Positions 21,801 to 29,675 of a stretch of 64,000 nucleotides of DNA are shown here, one piece after another. The notes under the pieces were generated by a model. The model was not told the origin of the DNA. It worked only from the letters and a program-made list of their open reading frames with translations, and ran no database searches. Every line of letters begins with the position of its first letter. The stretch's first letter is position 1. Location: NCBI RefSeq assembly GCF_011397635.1, contig NC_064759.1, forward strand, positions 16,415,428 to 16,479,427, in the 5' to 3' direction. Source of the DNA: Epinephelus fuscoguttatus. Lineage: Eukaryota > Chordata > Actinopteri > Perciformes > Serranidae. A program made the position numbers and the translations under genes.

Positions 21801-24800
21801 TGGGGGAGTGGGGGCAGAAAGCAAATAATGAATAATACATAAATGTAGCAACTATAATATTCACAGGAGGACTGGCTGAATTTTAGTGCAGATCTACAGT
21901 AGACTTTTGAAGCTTGAAACTGGTCTATAAAAGTAAATACTTTGAAGAAATGTAGCTACAGGATGCTTAAATAAATAATGCTGCTGCTAGAGTTTCAAGC
22001 ACGGATGCCCACTCATACCATCAACAAAAGCAACAATAAATGCACTCAATTCCTCAACGCTTTTGCTTTTCTCTCTCTCAAATCAGTCTCACCATCAACA
22101 GTCACCTCCACGTTGAAGGGGAAAAGAGCGCTGCTGCTGTTACCCCAAGGGTGGACCATACAAACATAAGCCCCATTGTCACTGTTCTGGACCTGTGGCA
22201 GTTTGGCCACTGTGCCTGTGTTTGGCTTCTTCTCGCTCTTTATGGGAATGCCGCCAGGTGCTGCCCAGGTGATCTTTTTGACGGCAGAGGGAGGATTAAC
22301 ACAAGCAATCAGCCGCAGGGTGCTTTGCTGAGGAATGGGTGCAGCAGGGACAACCGTCACTGGAGATGAGGGAGGGGTGGAAGAGATTTTAAAATGTTTT
22401 ACTCAGTAAAAGTTGCAATACTACAATGTAAGTATTCCATCACAAGTAAATGTTCAACAGTTCATTTTTATTTTTGTAGAAGCAGATCAGGATCACCAGC
22501 AAAATATACTTAAAGTAGAAAAAGTGAAAGTGCTCACTATGCACAAGAGACCCTTTTAAGGGATACTATGCAGATTTTCAACCAGCTCTGTTTCATTACA
22601 GTGTGGGTAATATGTGTAAATGAGCTGTGGTGAACTTTCCTCCATCTGACCAGTACTGAGATCTCCCTGCTCATTTCTCAGCTCAAGGCGGATTTTTATT
22701 GGCTCTATGGTGGTTGTGTAAACTACAGATTGTACCTACACAAAGATTAAAGAAGCAGATCAAGAGAAAAACCCACCCCTGTTCCCTCAAATGCAGACCA
22801 AACTCTTTTTAGTTTAAATGATAAAAGGAAGCAGTTCTGAATAAAATATAAACCAAGATTCTGTTTCTATATTGCCTATTTGTCATCTGAAATGTCTTAA
22901 GAAACATGTTTTAGTGCACCGTTGGGTGGGTGCCATACTGTTTCCTGTATTATTTAAACAGAAAATACTGAGCCCAAATGTAAAACTAAGCAATGCTGAC
23001 AAAATATGAACCAAGATTCTGTTTCTGCGTCGTCATTTTCTCGCCTCAAATGTTTTCAGAAACATATTTTAGCTTGAATCCAGACTGTTTGGGTGCATTC
23101 CAAATCACATACTTTTTCTTTTTAGTTTTAGTAGGTGCTTCAGCTGCCCTTAAAAAGTATGTACTGTTGCATGCACTATGCACACAATAGAGACGTACTA
23201 CTGTCTCATTGCATGACATCCTGAACTTTGACCCTCTTGCTTTTATACCCATTACCTTGGAGATAAATTAACATCACTCAGCAACTTCACCAGAGGTGGA
23301 GATCAACCTAAGGGGCTCTGCTGTGGTTACTTTGCAATGTATGCACTTCAACATTAAAGTTATGACTGCACAGATTTGTGACAGTGAAATTACATTTGCA
23401 GATCTCTGCCGTTGTTATTTTCATAGTTATGTCCTTTTGTTGTTTGCAACATTTCTGATTATTTTGTTCACTTAAAAAATCAATATTCCCATTATTACTA
23501 TTTGACTGGTCATCAGTCACTTGTATGCGCTGTTATCCGTCATTGGGACTTCTGACGGCTGTCAATCCGCTTTCAAGCCAACATCTGTTTGAGGCTCAGT
23601 CAACATGAGGAACTGCCCACTACACAGAGGATGGTGGGTCAGAATAGCCAGAAAAGCATGCTCTCTTACATACTGCAAAATGTGACCAGATGTAGTAGAA
23701 CATCTTGGTATTTTAGGCATACTGCATTTCACCTACTTCGTGTTGGGACATACTGAATTTTTTTTCTGGCATACTATAAAGTATGGTAGTATGGGTATTG
23801 GAATGCACAGCTTGTTATGAACTGGCTGCCATATTGTTTCCTGTGGCAAAAATATCAAAGCTTGGATTACGTCACTCACACACAGTAGCATTTATTGGTC
23901 CAGGACAGTGTAGTGCACTAGATTTTGTACCTCTTGAGCAAAAGCAAATGTGACAGCCCTTTTCTTCACCATTTCCAGAGGTATTTGTGTGTTTGTACTG
24001 CATATACAGTCCAGTTTTACATATATAAAAAAATACCATCTTTCCATGTTTCCAGCAAGAGTTTCATGTTAAAAAAAATTAAGTCTATTGATGGATTGTC
24101 ATTGGTGATGAAATAACATGTTAAGAGCTGCGTAGGTTTTAGCTTTTATAAGATGATCATGTGGTTTGGATGTAAAATATTGATCTGCGGAGCAATAAGT
24201 AACTTAACCTATCCAATAAAATGTAGTGGAGTAAAAAGTAAAACATTAACTTCTGAACTGTAGTGGTTGAAATTTAATGTAGCATAAAATAGAAATACTC
24301 AAGTGCAACCTCAAAATTGTACTTAAGTGCAGCACTTGAGTAAATGCACTTTGTAACTTCTCACCACTGCAAGAAATGGAAATGAAGTGTGGCAAAAGTA
24401 ATTTCTTGGTTATGGATTCTCATTAATTTGGCAATCAAGCAAATAATTAGTTGGTTAGAGTTATGTAACATTTCACAAGAAGCCTCATAGAGAGATTTAG
24501 AGGACTGTAAAATTTCTTTAAAAAGTATAAAGATCTCACTTAAATGATAATAAAAAACTAATGTGAATAAATATTTAAATAGATAATATAGAGATATGAG
24601 TGCTGTACAAACTAATAATGTATAGTGTCGAAATATTCCTATGGGGTACAGGTGGTGTACAAATCTGACATGTACCTGTTGATTCTCCTACCTGTAAGGA
24701 TGGCTAAGAGGATAATCTTCTCCTTCAGTTTCCTCTCTTGTTGCTTAATCAAGCATGAGTAGAGACCAATGTCCTCCATTGTGGGAACTAAGGACAGAGA

Positions 24801-26612
24801 GAAAACCCCTGTGTCTTGAAAGTTAGGGTCACTCAACTGCATGGATGCCCTCGAGGCACCACCCGAGAACTCGTTAGTTTCGCTGGCTGAGAGAACCAGT
24901 TTCAAATCATCCGCACCAAGTGACTTCACCATCCAGTTAATGGCCACGGCACCCCTGACTGTATCAGTGCAGACCAAGGTGGTAGGCATGCCCTCTCTCG
25001 CCACCACAACATCTTCCCAGTCTGAGGAAGAGATGACAGAAACTCAAGCGTTATAACCGGTGAGTTACTCAGGCGAGTCTTTTGGAAAGCCCTAAAATTC
25101 TACACTTCTACGACAGTGCTGATATCTGTTTTTATCTTGTTCTGGAAGTATGGGTTCACATGCTTTCCAGTCTGTCTGAAAGGAGCAGTGTGTAAGATTT
25201 AGAGGGATTTAGTGTCATCTAGCAGAGAGGATCACAGACTGCAAACAGCTGAAACTTCTCCCGGTTAGAATTCTTTCAGTGTTCATTGCTCAGGAGGTTT
25301 TTAATCTAGACTTGAATTATCCACAGAGGTCTCTTACTATCCAAAATTGACCAGGTGATTTAAACAGGTAAAAACACTGACAACAAATCAATGTTTTTCC
25401 TAAGCTGTTTGGCTTGTTGCAGACAGGCTGCTATGTATGCTCTTTTTTTTTCTCTGATAACTTAATGTGTGCTGTGCTCACTTTATTTCTGATCATGAGC
25501 ATTATTATTATTATTGTCTGCAGAGGTTCCTTCCACTTGAAAACAAAACAGCCCTGGTGATTTAAACCAGTGACACAAAATTTCACATTACAAATTAGTG
25601 TATCTCTGATGCTGATTGTTGCAGAGGGGCTGCTAGCAACTAAGAACAACGTGAAAATGCAAAAATGTGAATGGCCTCATCTAGAGCCAGTGTTTGGTTT
25701 GTCTGTTCTGGGCTACTGTAGAAACATGGTGATGCATCACGGTGGACTGCATGACAGATGTAGATATAAATGGCTCATTCTCAGGTAACAAAAACACATT
25801 TCTTATTTTCAGGTGATGATACACTGAAGAAACATACTTATCAAATTAAATTCCATTTCTGCCAGTATATCCTCCGAAATCCGACACACTGTACCTTTTA
25901 AAACACACATGCCCATATACATTGAAATGGTTACAGGTCCCTGTGATTGTTTCTTCTTTCCATACTGTCCACAAATAGATCTCCTCCAAAAGCAATTTCA
26001 GTGTAATTGATGGGAGACAAAATCCACATTCCTATTTCAGTGTAAAAGAAGACCTCTAGAGTTTTGCTGAAGATTATATGAGGTCTCAGCAGTCAGAGTC
26101 AAATCTAATGGGTATATTCCGATGTTACAGTCTCTTTTGTACCAAATGCCATCTTTCTGTTTCCCTGGGCAGCATATCTTTGTTGAGCTGTGGCAGATAT
26201 ATTGAAACAAAAAGAGAGAACTTTGTAGAAAGAAGACTAACTTTGGAACAAGACTATTTGATTTATGTTTTTAAGCATCATATTAGCTTCAAATGTATTT
26301 AAAATGCATCATACACAGAAGAGGTATTGTGGATTACATCGACTGACAACCCTTTCAGTTCATATATGGACGTGTTGTTTTAGGACAGACTTTAAAAAAA
26401 TGTGAACCTATTTTCTAAAGGTCATATGAAAGCCAATAAATATGGAGGAAACAGGTTCATCCCTGTTTCCTCTCTAACAACTCCCCAGCAAGATCAGTTT
26501 AGGAATTTTTTTGCAAATATCACAGAAAGTATTTCGTACCTGTGATGGCAGAGTGAGAGGAATTCACTGCAAAAGAGGAGACAAGAATAACGGCGAGAAA
26601 ACCAGACTCCAT
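12486..26612 (-). CDS. g6fl: G6f-like immunoglobulin-superfamily receptor with four Ig domains and an ITAM
   Basis: This is a type I membrane receptor of 526 residues in 11 exons: 26540-26612, 24692-25021, 22093-22359, 21739-21774, 21062-21397, 16917-17183, 13800-13916, 13526-13599, 13226-13252, 12806-12852, 12486-12492. It has a signal peptide (MESGFLAVILVSSFAVNSSH) and four Ig domains at about residues 25-134, 135-223, 236-347 and 348-436, each with a Cys pair and core Trp. A 12-residue hinge separates D2 and D3, a single helix spans 444-467, and the tail follows. All extracellular introns are phase 1. The tail has Y492-ENP (an SH2 YxN site, like YENI in human LY6G6F) and Y508-MDL-x8-Y520-KEL, a perfect ITAM. 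Published work on zebrafish G6f-like describes an ITAM-containing thrombocyte collagen receptor; the position beside ABHD16A matches mammalian LY6G6F. Human LY6G6F is shorter and lacks an ITAM, so one-to-one orthology is not implied. CD4 and LAG3 also have four Ig domains, but their tails and loci differ. Confidence 0.87.
12723..12754. repeat. (CA)n microsatellite
   Basis: About 16 CA units in g6fl intron 10. Confidence 0.97.
12806..12852 (-). CDS. g6fl: g6fl exon 10, second ITAM tyrosine
   Basis: This exon encodes DLKPRGEDDVYKELE and two bases of an Arg codon. Joined to exon 9 it gives YMDL-x8-YKEL. The acceptor is GCCAG/GAT and the donor GCG/GTAAGC. Confidence 0.85.
13226..13252 (-). CDS. 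g6fl: g6fl exon 9, 27-nt exon with first ITAM tyrosine
   Basis: This exon encodes APPQGSVYM in phase 0. Its acceptor is CCAACAG and its donor ATG/GTGAGT. The ITAM is split between this and the next exon, so skipping this exon in frame would remove the first half. Confidence 0.83.
13526..13599 (-). CDS. g6fl: g6fl exon 8, cytoplasmic tail with YENP
   Basis: This exon encodes GIEQSLSVHSGEAENIYENP followed by EDVRQ. Y492 in IYENP has the +2 Asn preferred by Grb2-type SH2 domains. Confidence 0.87.
13800..13916 (-). CDS. g6fl: g6fl exon 7, stalk and transmembrane helix
   Basis: This exon encodes VEIDTP, then the helix LLPSLSALLLLVPLVAAAVC continuing to VLLW, then RQKH as a stop-transfer. There is no charged residue in the membrane, consistent with a receptor that signals through its own tail. 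Confidence 0.9.
13917..16916 (-). other. g6fl intron 6
   Basis: Three kilobases between the Ig4 and transmembrane exons. It holds an AT/GT microsatellite (15761-15816). No coding or transposon ends that I can support. Confidence 0.6.
15761..15816. repeat. (AT)n(GT)n compound microsatellite
   Basis: About 12 AT units are followed by about 13 GT units. Confidence 0.97.
16917..17183 (-). CDS. g6fl: g6fl exon 6, Ig domain 4
   Basis: Residues 348-436. It has Cys in LELGCLYSE, Trp in SAVWKYQ and Cys in TAGNYTCILRL. Sequons are visible at NKSR and NYTC. The exon is 267 nt, phase 1 to phase 1, with donor GATG/GTATGG. Confidence 0.9.
18175..19164. mobile_element. piggyBac-like non-autonomous DNA element with TTAA target duplications
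   Basis: TTAA occurs at 18175-18178 and 19161-19164. Directly inside are inverted repeats: CCCTCATTCTACCAAC at 18179-18194 and, reverse-complemented from 19145-19160, CCCTCATCCTATCAAC (14 of 16 identical). TTAA duplication plus a CCC-starting terminal repeat is the piggyBac signature. The interior (about 965 bp) has no long open frame, so the copy is non-autonomous or decayed. Confidence 0.75.
19310..20520. repeat. Teleost dispersed repeat interrupted by a second insertion
   Basis: The left end (about 19310-19390) includes CAAGTCTGGAGCTGGAGCC and TAGCTTAGCATAAAGACTGG. The right end (about 20400-20520) includes AAGCTAAGCTAA, ACAGACATGAGAG and TCTAACTCTCGG. Both belong to one widespread fish repeat, by recall. 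The material between about 19790 and 20385 (GTGCGTTTTCATCCACC, AATTTGGGCATAAAAAACCT) looks like a different element lying inside it. Boundaries are approximate. Confidence 0.6.
20605..20880 (+). mobile_element. Degenerate Tc1/mariner transposase 3' fragment
   Basis: The segment resembles the end of a Tc1/mariner-type transposase in a fish repeat. The motif CAGTCACCATATGTCAACCC followed by CGCCTATGGAAT corresponds to the SPDLNPIEHLW region. The end CACCTTACTAAGACA precedes the former terminus. The frame is broken by substitutions and indels. Only the C-terminal third is present. Confidence 0.55.
21062..21397 (-). CDS. g6fl: g6fl exon 5, Ig domain 3
   Basis: Residues 236-347. It has Cys in PFLMTCPGV, Trp in RLHWLPPD and Cys in GGLYVCDVFQ. 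The exon is 336 nt, phase 1 to phase 1. Confidence 0.9.
21739..21774 (-). CDS. g6fl: g6fl exon 4, 36-nt interdomain hinge
   Basis: This mini-exon encodes ADNVASFTSITH between Ig domains 2 and 3. It has a CCACAG acceptor and GTGAGT donor and keeps phase 1 on both sides, so skipping it would not shift the frame. Confidence 0.78.
22093..22359 (-). CDS. g6fl: g6fl exon 3, Ig domain 2
   Basis: Residues 135-223. It has Cys in RLIACVNPP, Trp in KITWAAP and Cys in SDNGAYVCMVHP. An N-glycosylation sequon is present at WGNSSS. The exon is 267 nt, phase 1 to phase 1. Confidence 0.9.
22843..23000. repeat. First copy of a 158-bp diverged tandem duplication
   Basis: The 26-base block at 22843-22868 recurs at 23001-23026 with one difference (ACCAAGATTCTGTTTCT is shared). 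Further matches follow (GAAACAT-TTTTAG). The second copy is interrupted by the element at 23093-23808, after which the shared TGCCATA-TGTTTCCTG block resumes. Confidence 0.65.
23093..23808. mobile_element. MITE with GTGCATTCCAA terminal inverted repeats
   Basis: GTGCATTCCAA at 23093-23103 is exactly inverted as TTGGAATGCAC at 23798-23808. The CATACT word recurs just inside both ends. The 716-bp body has no transposase frame. It interrupts the second copy of the 158-bp duplication, so it is the youngest layer of the nest. No clear target-site duplication was found. Confidence 0.7.
24692..25021 (-). CDS. g6fl: g6fl exon 2, Ig domain 1 (V-type)
   Basis: Residues 25-134. The B-strand Cys is in TTLVCTDTV, the core Trp in AINWMVK and the F-strand Cys in DIGLYSCLIKQ. 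The exon is 330 nt, phase 1 to phase 1. Confidence 0.9.
25179..25898. mobile_element. MITE with AAAGG-CAGTGTGT terminal inverted repeats in g6fl intron 1
   Basis: The left end AAAGGAGCAGTGTGTAAGAT and the reverse complement of the right end AAAGGTACAGTGTGTCGGAT match at 18 of the first 22 positions. The body is about 720 bp and non-coding, with internal repeats (GTGATTTAAAC-AG). Confidence 0.72.
26540..26612 (-). CDS. g6fl: g6fl exon 1, signal peptide
   Basis: This exon encodes MESGFLAVILVSSFAVNSSH and SAIT, then the first base of the next codon (phase 1). The h-region FLAVILVSSFAV fits a cleavable signal. The donor is ACAG/GTACGA. Confidence 0.85.
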
Positions 26613-26850
26613 CACACACTGAAAGAAAAGAGAAAAAAAACTCACTGCACCAGCTGTCTCTCCAACACTGTGACCTTTCTAAGTACACTCCAGAACACCA
26701 AGTATTGTTCGCTTTCCTGGTGTCCCTGACTGACATGTTAACAAGTTTGCTGCGCATCTTTCAGCCCAACAGGATGTGGCCAACACTGGAATAATCGAAA
26801 GGAAAAGACTGTCATTATCACCAGTGAGTGTATGTGTGTGTTTGAGGCTG
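26613..26850 (-). promoter_or_regulatory. g6fl upstream region with ETS-like and GATA-like sites
   Basis: Upstream of the g6fl start codon the + strand reads ACAGGATGTG at 26769-26778 (ETS consensus) and TTATCA at 26815-26820 (TGATAA on the - strand, a GATA site), about 45 bp apart and 160-210 bp from the ATG. Paired ETS and GATA sites are characteristic of megakaryocyte/thrombocyte promoters. The transcription start is not determined. Confidence 0.4.
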
Positions 26851-29170
26851 ATATACTGGCACTACCCTAACCCCACACAAGCCTTACACCATAATGTAGG
26901 CCTACAATGTTTCACAACACTTTGGTGTCGAACTTCTGGGTAATTAGTTACAGAACTTCTGACCCTAACATCCAGTCTGACAAAAGGAATGAGCATGTAC
27001 TGGTGTGTTTCACAATGTGTGTGTGAAATAGAGAAAACGATAAGAATAGCAGAAAGCGAGGGATTGAGGGAGATGAAAAAGCGAGAAATAAAGAGTTTGG
27101 GTTAGTGTGGGTGCACAGCAACCCCTAGGCTACATGTCTTTACATCCCATAAATGTCTTTAATTAAGCTAAAGGTATTATCAGCTCCTCTGAGCACTATT
27201 ACAGATTTTTCCATAATTACCATTGGGTGAATGGGGGCGGCGAAGAGAGATAGCAAAAGAGAGGGAGAGGGAGAGAACGCAGATATGTATTGTGGGTGTC
27301 TAATGACAGGGAAAGAAAAAAAATGGGAAAGCAGCAAGGAGGGAGAAGTGTGGAGGGAGAGGTGCTCAGACAGAATGAGAAAACCCGGGGAGAGGAGAAG
27401 TGTGAGAGTGCTGCAAGGGAACAGAGACAGTGTGACTTCAAAGAAGCCTGTGGCTGCTGACACAGAGCATGGTACTGATCCTGTGGCTCCTCCTCTATGG
27501 GTAAATAATCACCATAAGCCTTGGCTCTGTCTAATGAATCCACTGCCAATGAGCTAATATCTGTTAACTATGCGCTTCATTATCACTGCCACAGACCCCC
27601 GGAGAGCACGAGGATGGAGGACAGGATGAATAACAGCAAGGAGTGAAGGACGAGTGGACAAAGGAAATCGAATGACACGGAAAGAGGGAGAGAGGGAGGG
27701 AGAGAAGGGGGGAGGAATGAGGAGGAAAGTGAAGTGTAAACGAAGGGAAGGTGTAAGGGGTGTGAGGTGGAGAGGAATAAAAGAGGTGGTGCACTGTGTG
27801 AGTAAAGTGGGTGGTAGCTGGAAAGTGGAAGGTGTGAAGGTCGATTTGGTATGGGTATGAAAAATGGATGAGTTTGGGAAGGAAAAGGAATGAACTCCTC
27901 CATTTGGTGGCCGTTTCCTTTAAAGCTCCTTATTCTATCATGAATGCATAGGATTTAGTGGCAGCAGTGGTCGTACGGGTGGTCCCTGCACACTTTTCTC
28001 TGACTGTGCCGGTGCTCAAACATTTCAGCTACAGGGCCAGAGGACGGCTGCAAATTAAAATATGGCTATGCAAAGTATCGTTGGCATTTAAAACCCACAG
28101 CTGCTGTCTTTGCACAGCAGACTGCTTGCACAGTCTCTGGATTTACAGTGGGCAAGGAGTGGAAAAGAAAATGAAACCCCTCCTGTCTCTTTGAAGACAC
28201 AAATCTCCAAAAGAGGAACATATTTCAGCTGGTAATTTGTTTTTGTTTTTTTATCTTCTGGTGTGCAGAATTTGACCTCTGATCAGTATCAGCATCTTCA
28301 GAAATTCAGTCTGAAAATAAGAGGGTGACACTGGAGGGAAATCTGGAAATGGAACAAAACAGAAGGAACCAAGCAGCACGGTTTAAACTGTGGGACTTAT
28401 GGAGATGTAATTACATTGGCTGTAAAACACTTGGGTATAGGGATTAGACCTAAACCAGATAATGCCTTCGCTATGCTAGTATGCACCCTGCCTCTGAGGA
28501 AAATAGGGCAAAAATGAATTGGAAGTTATTTTGTGGAAGAAGGAAAAAAAATCTCATCAACAAGAGAGTCTGCTCGAGTCTCCAAATAGATACATGAGAA
28601 GCTGTTTCCTCTTGATTTGATTTTGCTGACTGCCACTGGATTTGTATTTTGCCGTTCATTAATGAATGTTTATTGATTTTGGCATCTGCTGTGCTGGAGT
28701 TTAGATGAGCTAATCTCTCTGGTGAGTGTGCGCAGAAGCGAACAGCAGAGGGCGTAAGAATCATCTGTTTCCACGTATCAAGACCGACCCGGGTGATAAA
28801 TTGTGTAGTAACTTTACGTTGTTTTTAAAGGTTAAATGCCGCTCTTCTGCAATTAGTGAAGATATAAATTACTGATGATTTAATTGTATGCATTTAGAGG
28901 AGCGGATGCAATTTGATCAAGAGTACTTTGAGGTAATACTGAGAGTGAGTGAGCAGATTGTTCTCAGCTGTTGGAGCATGAAAAATATCGCCATATAGGG
29001 ATATTCCTAGATATGAATCTCGCTTTTGGATCATTTCCACGCACGACAGGAATCACAGTGACAACCTGCTGCGCACTTTAAAGGCCATCTCGGTACAAGT
29101 TGCAAGGAAAAATCTTTTAGGTGATTTCAACAAGTTGCTCCCAGACCCCCCCCCCGCCATCGCCGGTCCT
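26851..29170. other. Intergenic region between divergent g6fl and nectin-like genes
   Basis: The two genes are head-to-head with 2975 bp between start codons. Purine-rich + strand sequence fills 27230-27420 and 27600-27860 (GAGG, GGGAGA words), which creates false proline/serine-rich frames on the - strand. No exon signal seen. Confidence 0.65.
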
Positions 29171-29587
29171 AATTGGTTTTTGGGAAGCAGGGCTGTGACG
29201 CCTCTCAGCCTGATGACATCACCCAGTCAGTCACACACAGTCGGACAGCCGCGCGCTCAGAGGAACTAGTTGTTGGAGTGGAGAGAGCGCGAGCACTTCA
29301 TTACATCCACCAGCTGGAGGAAATATTCACCTGTGCGCTGCCGGGACGAATTCACAAGGATTTTTCCATTAATTTTAGCAGACTCTGTCTTTAAGTCGCA
29401 GTGAGGGGACACTTGACACAAGAAATCTCTGTCGGACTCCCTCCCTGTCCTGTAGCCAAACAAGTTTATTTCGCCTTGAGTGAGTGCGCGTCTACACAGA
29501 AACTAAACCGCGTCTGAAGGTTTCCATTTGTACATTTCTCCCGGAGAGACTGCGTGCCTCGTGTCATAAAGGGGACCGTAATCGACC
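29171..29587 (+). promoter_or_regulatory. Nectin-like gene promoter and 5' UTR (predicted)
   Basis: A CpG-richer stretch directly upstream of the start codon includes an inverted CCAAT box (ATTGG, 29172-29176) and a CRE/AP-1-like palindrome TGATGACATCA near 29211. No TATA box is seen. The transcription start is probably in the 29230-29300 area, giving a 5' UTR of about 300 bases. This is inference from composition and motifs. Confidence 0.45.
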
Positions 29588-29675
29588 ATGGCGAGACATG
29601 ACGCCCGAAATTGGCATGACTGCTCAAAAATGATCGGACTGCTCTGCTTGGTCGCGTCGATACTTCTTCAACACG
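29588..29675 (+). CDS. Nectin-like exon 1, signal peptide
   Basis: This exon encodes MARHDARNWHDCSKMIGLLC then LVASILLQH and the first base of Gly30. The donor is CACG/GTAAGA. A second in-frame Met (residue 15) directly precedes the hydrophobic core and could also start a signal peptide. Confidence 0.85.

Larger units (their letters stand above)
22387..24372. repeat. Dispersed repeat split by a nested insertion (outer halves 22387-22555 and 24120-24372)
   Basis: The left half (ACTCAGTAAAAGTTGCAATA, AAATATACTTAAAGTAGAAA, GTGCTCACTATGCA) and the right half (TAAAATATTGATCTGCGGAG, ATGTAGTGGAGTAAAAAGT, ACTTGAGTAAATGCACTTTG) are the two ends of one common fish element of the kind rich in AAGTA and TACTT words. 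About 1.56 kb of unrelated sequence lies between them. It lies in g6fl intron 2. Confidence 0.62.

Noticed and set aside
12486..26612. CD4 or LAG3 identity for the four-Ig-domain gene
   Set aside because: Four Ig domains fit, but the tail has an ITAM and YENP and lacks the CD4 CxC and LAG3 KIEELE motifs. The neighbours are VARS1 and ABHD16A, not the CD4/LAG3 neighbourhood.
27564..27903. Overlapping Ser/Pro/Phe-rich - strand frames between g6fl and the nectin-like gene
   Set aside because: They are the complement of a GAGG-rich tract, with several frames open at once.
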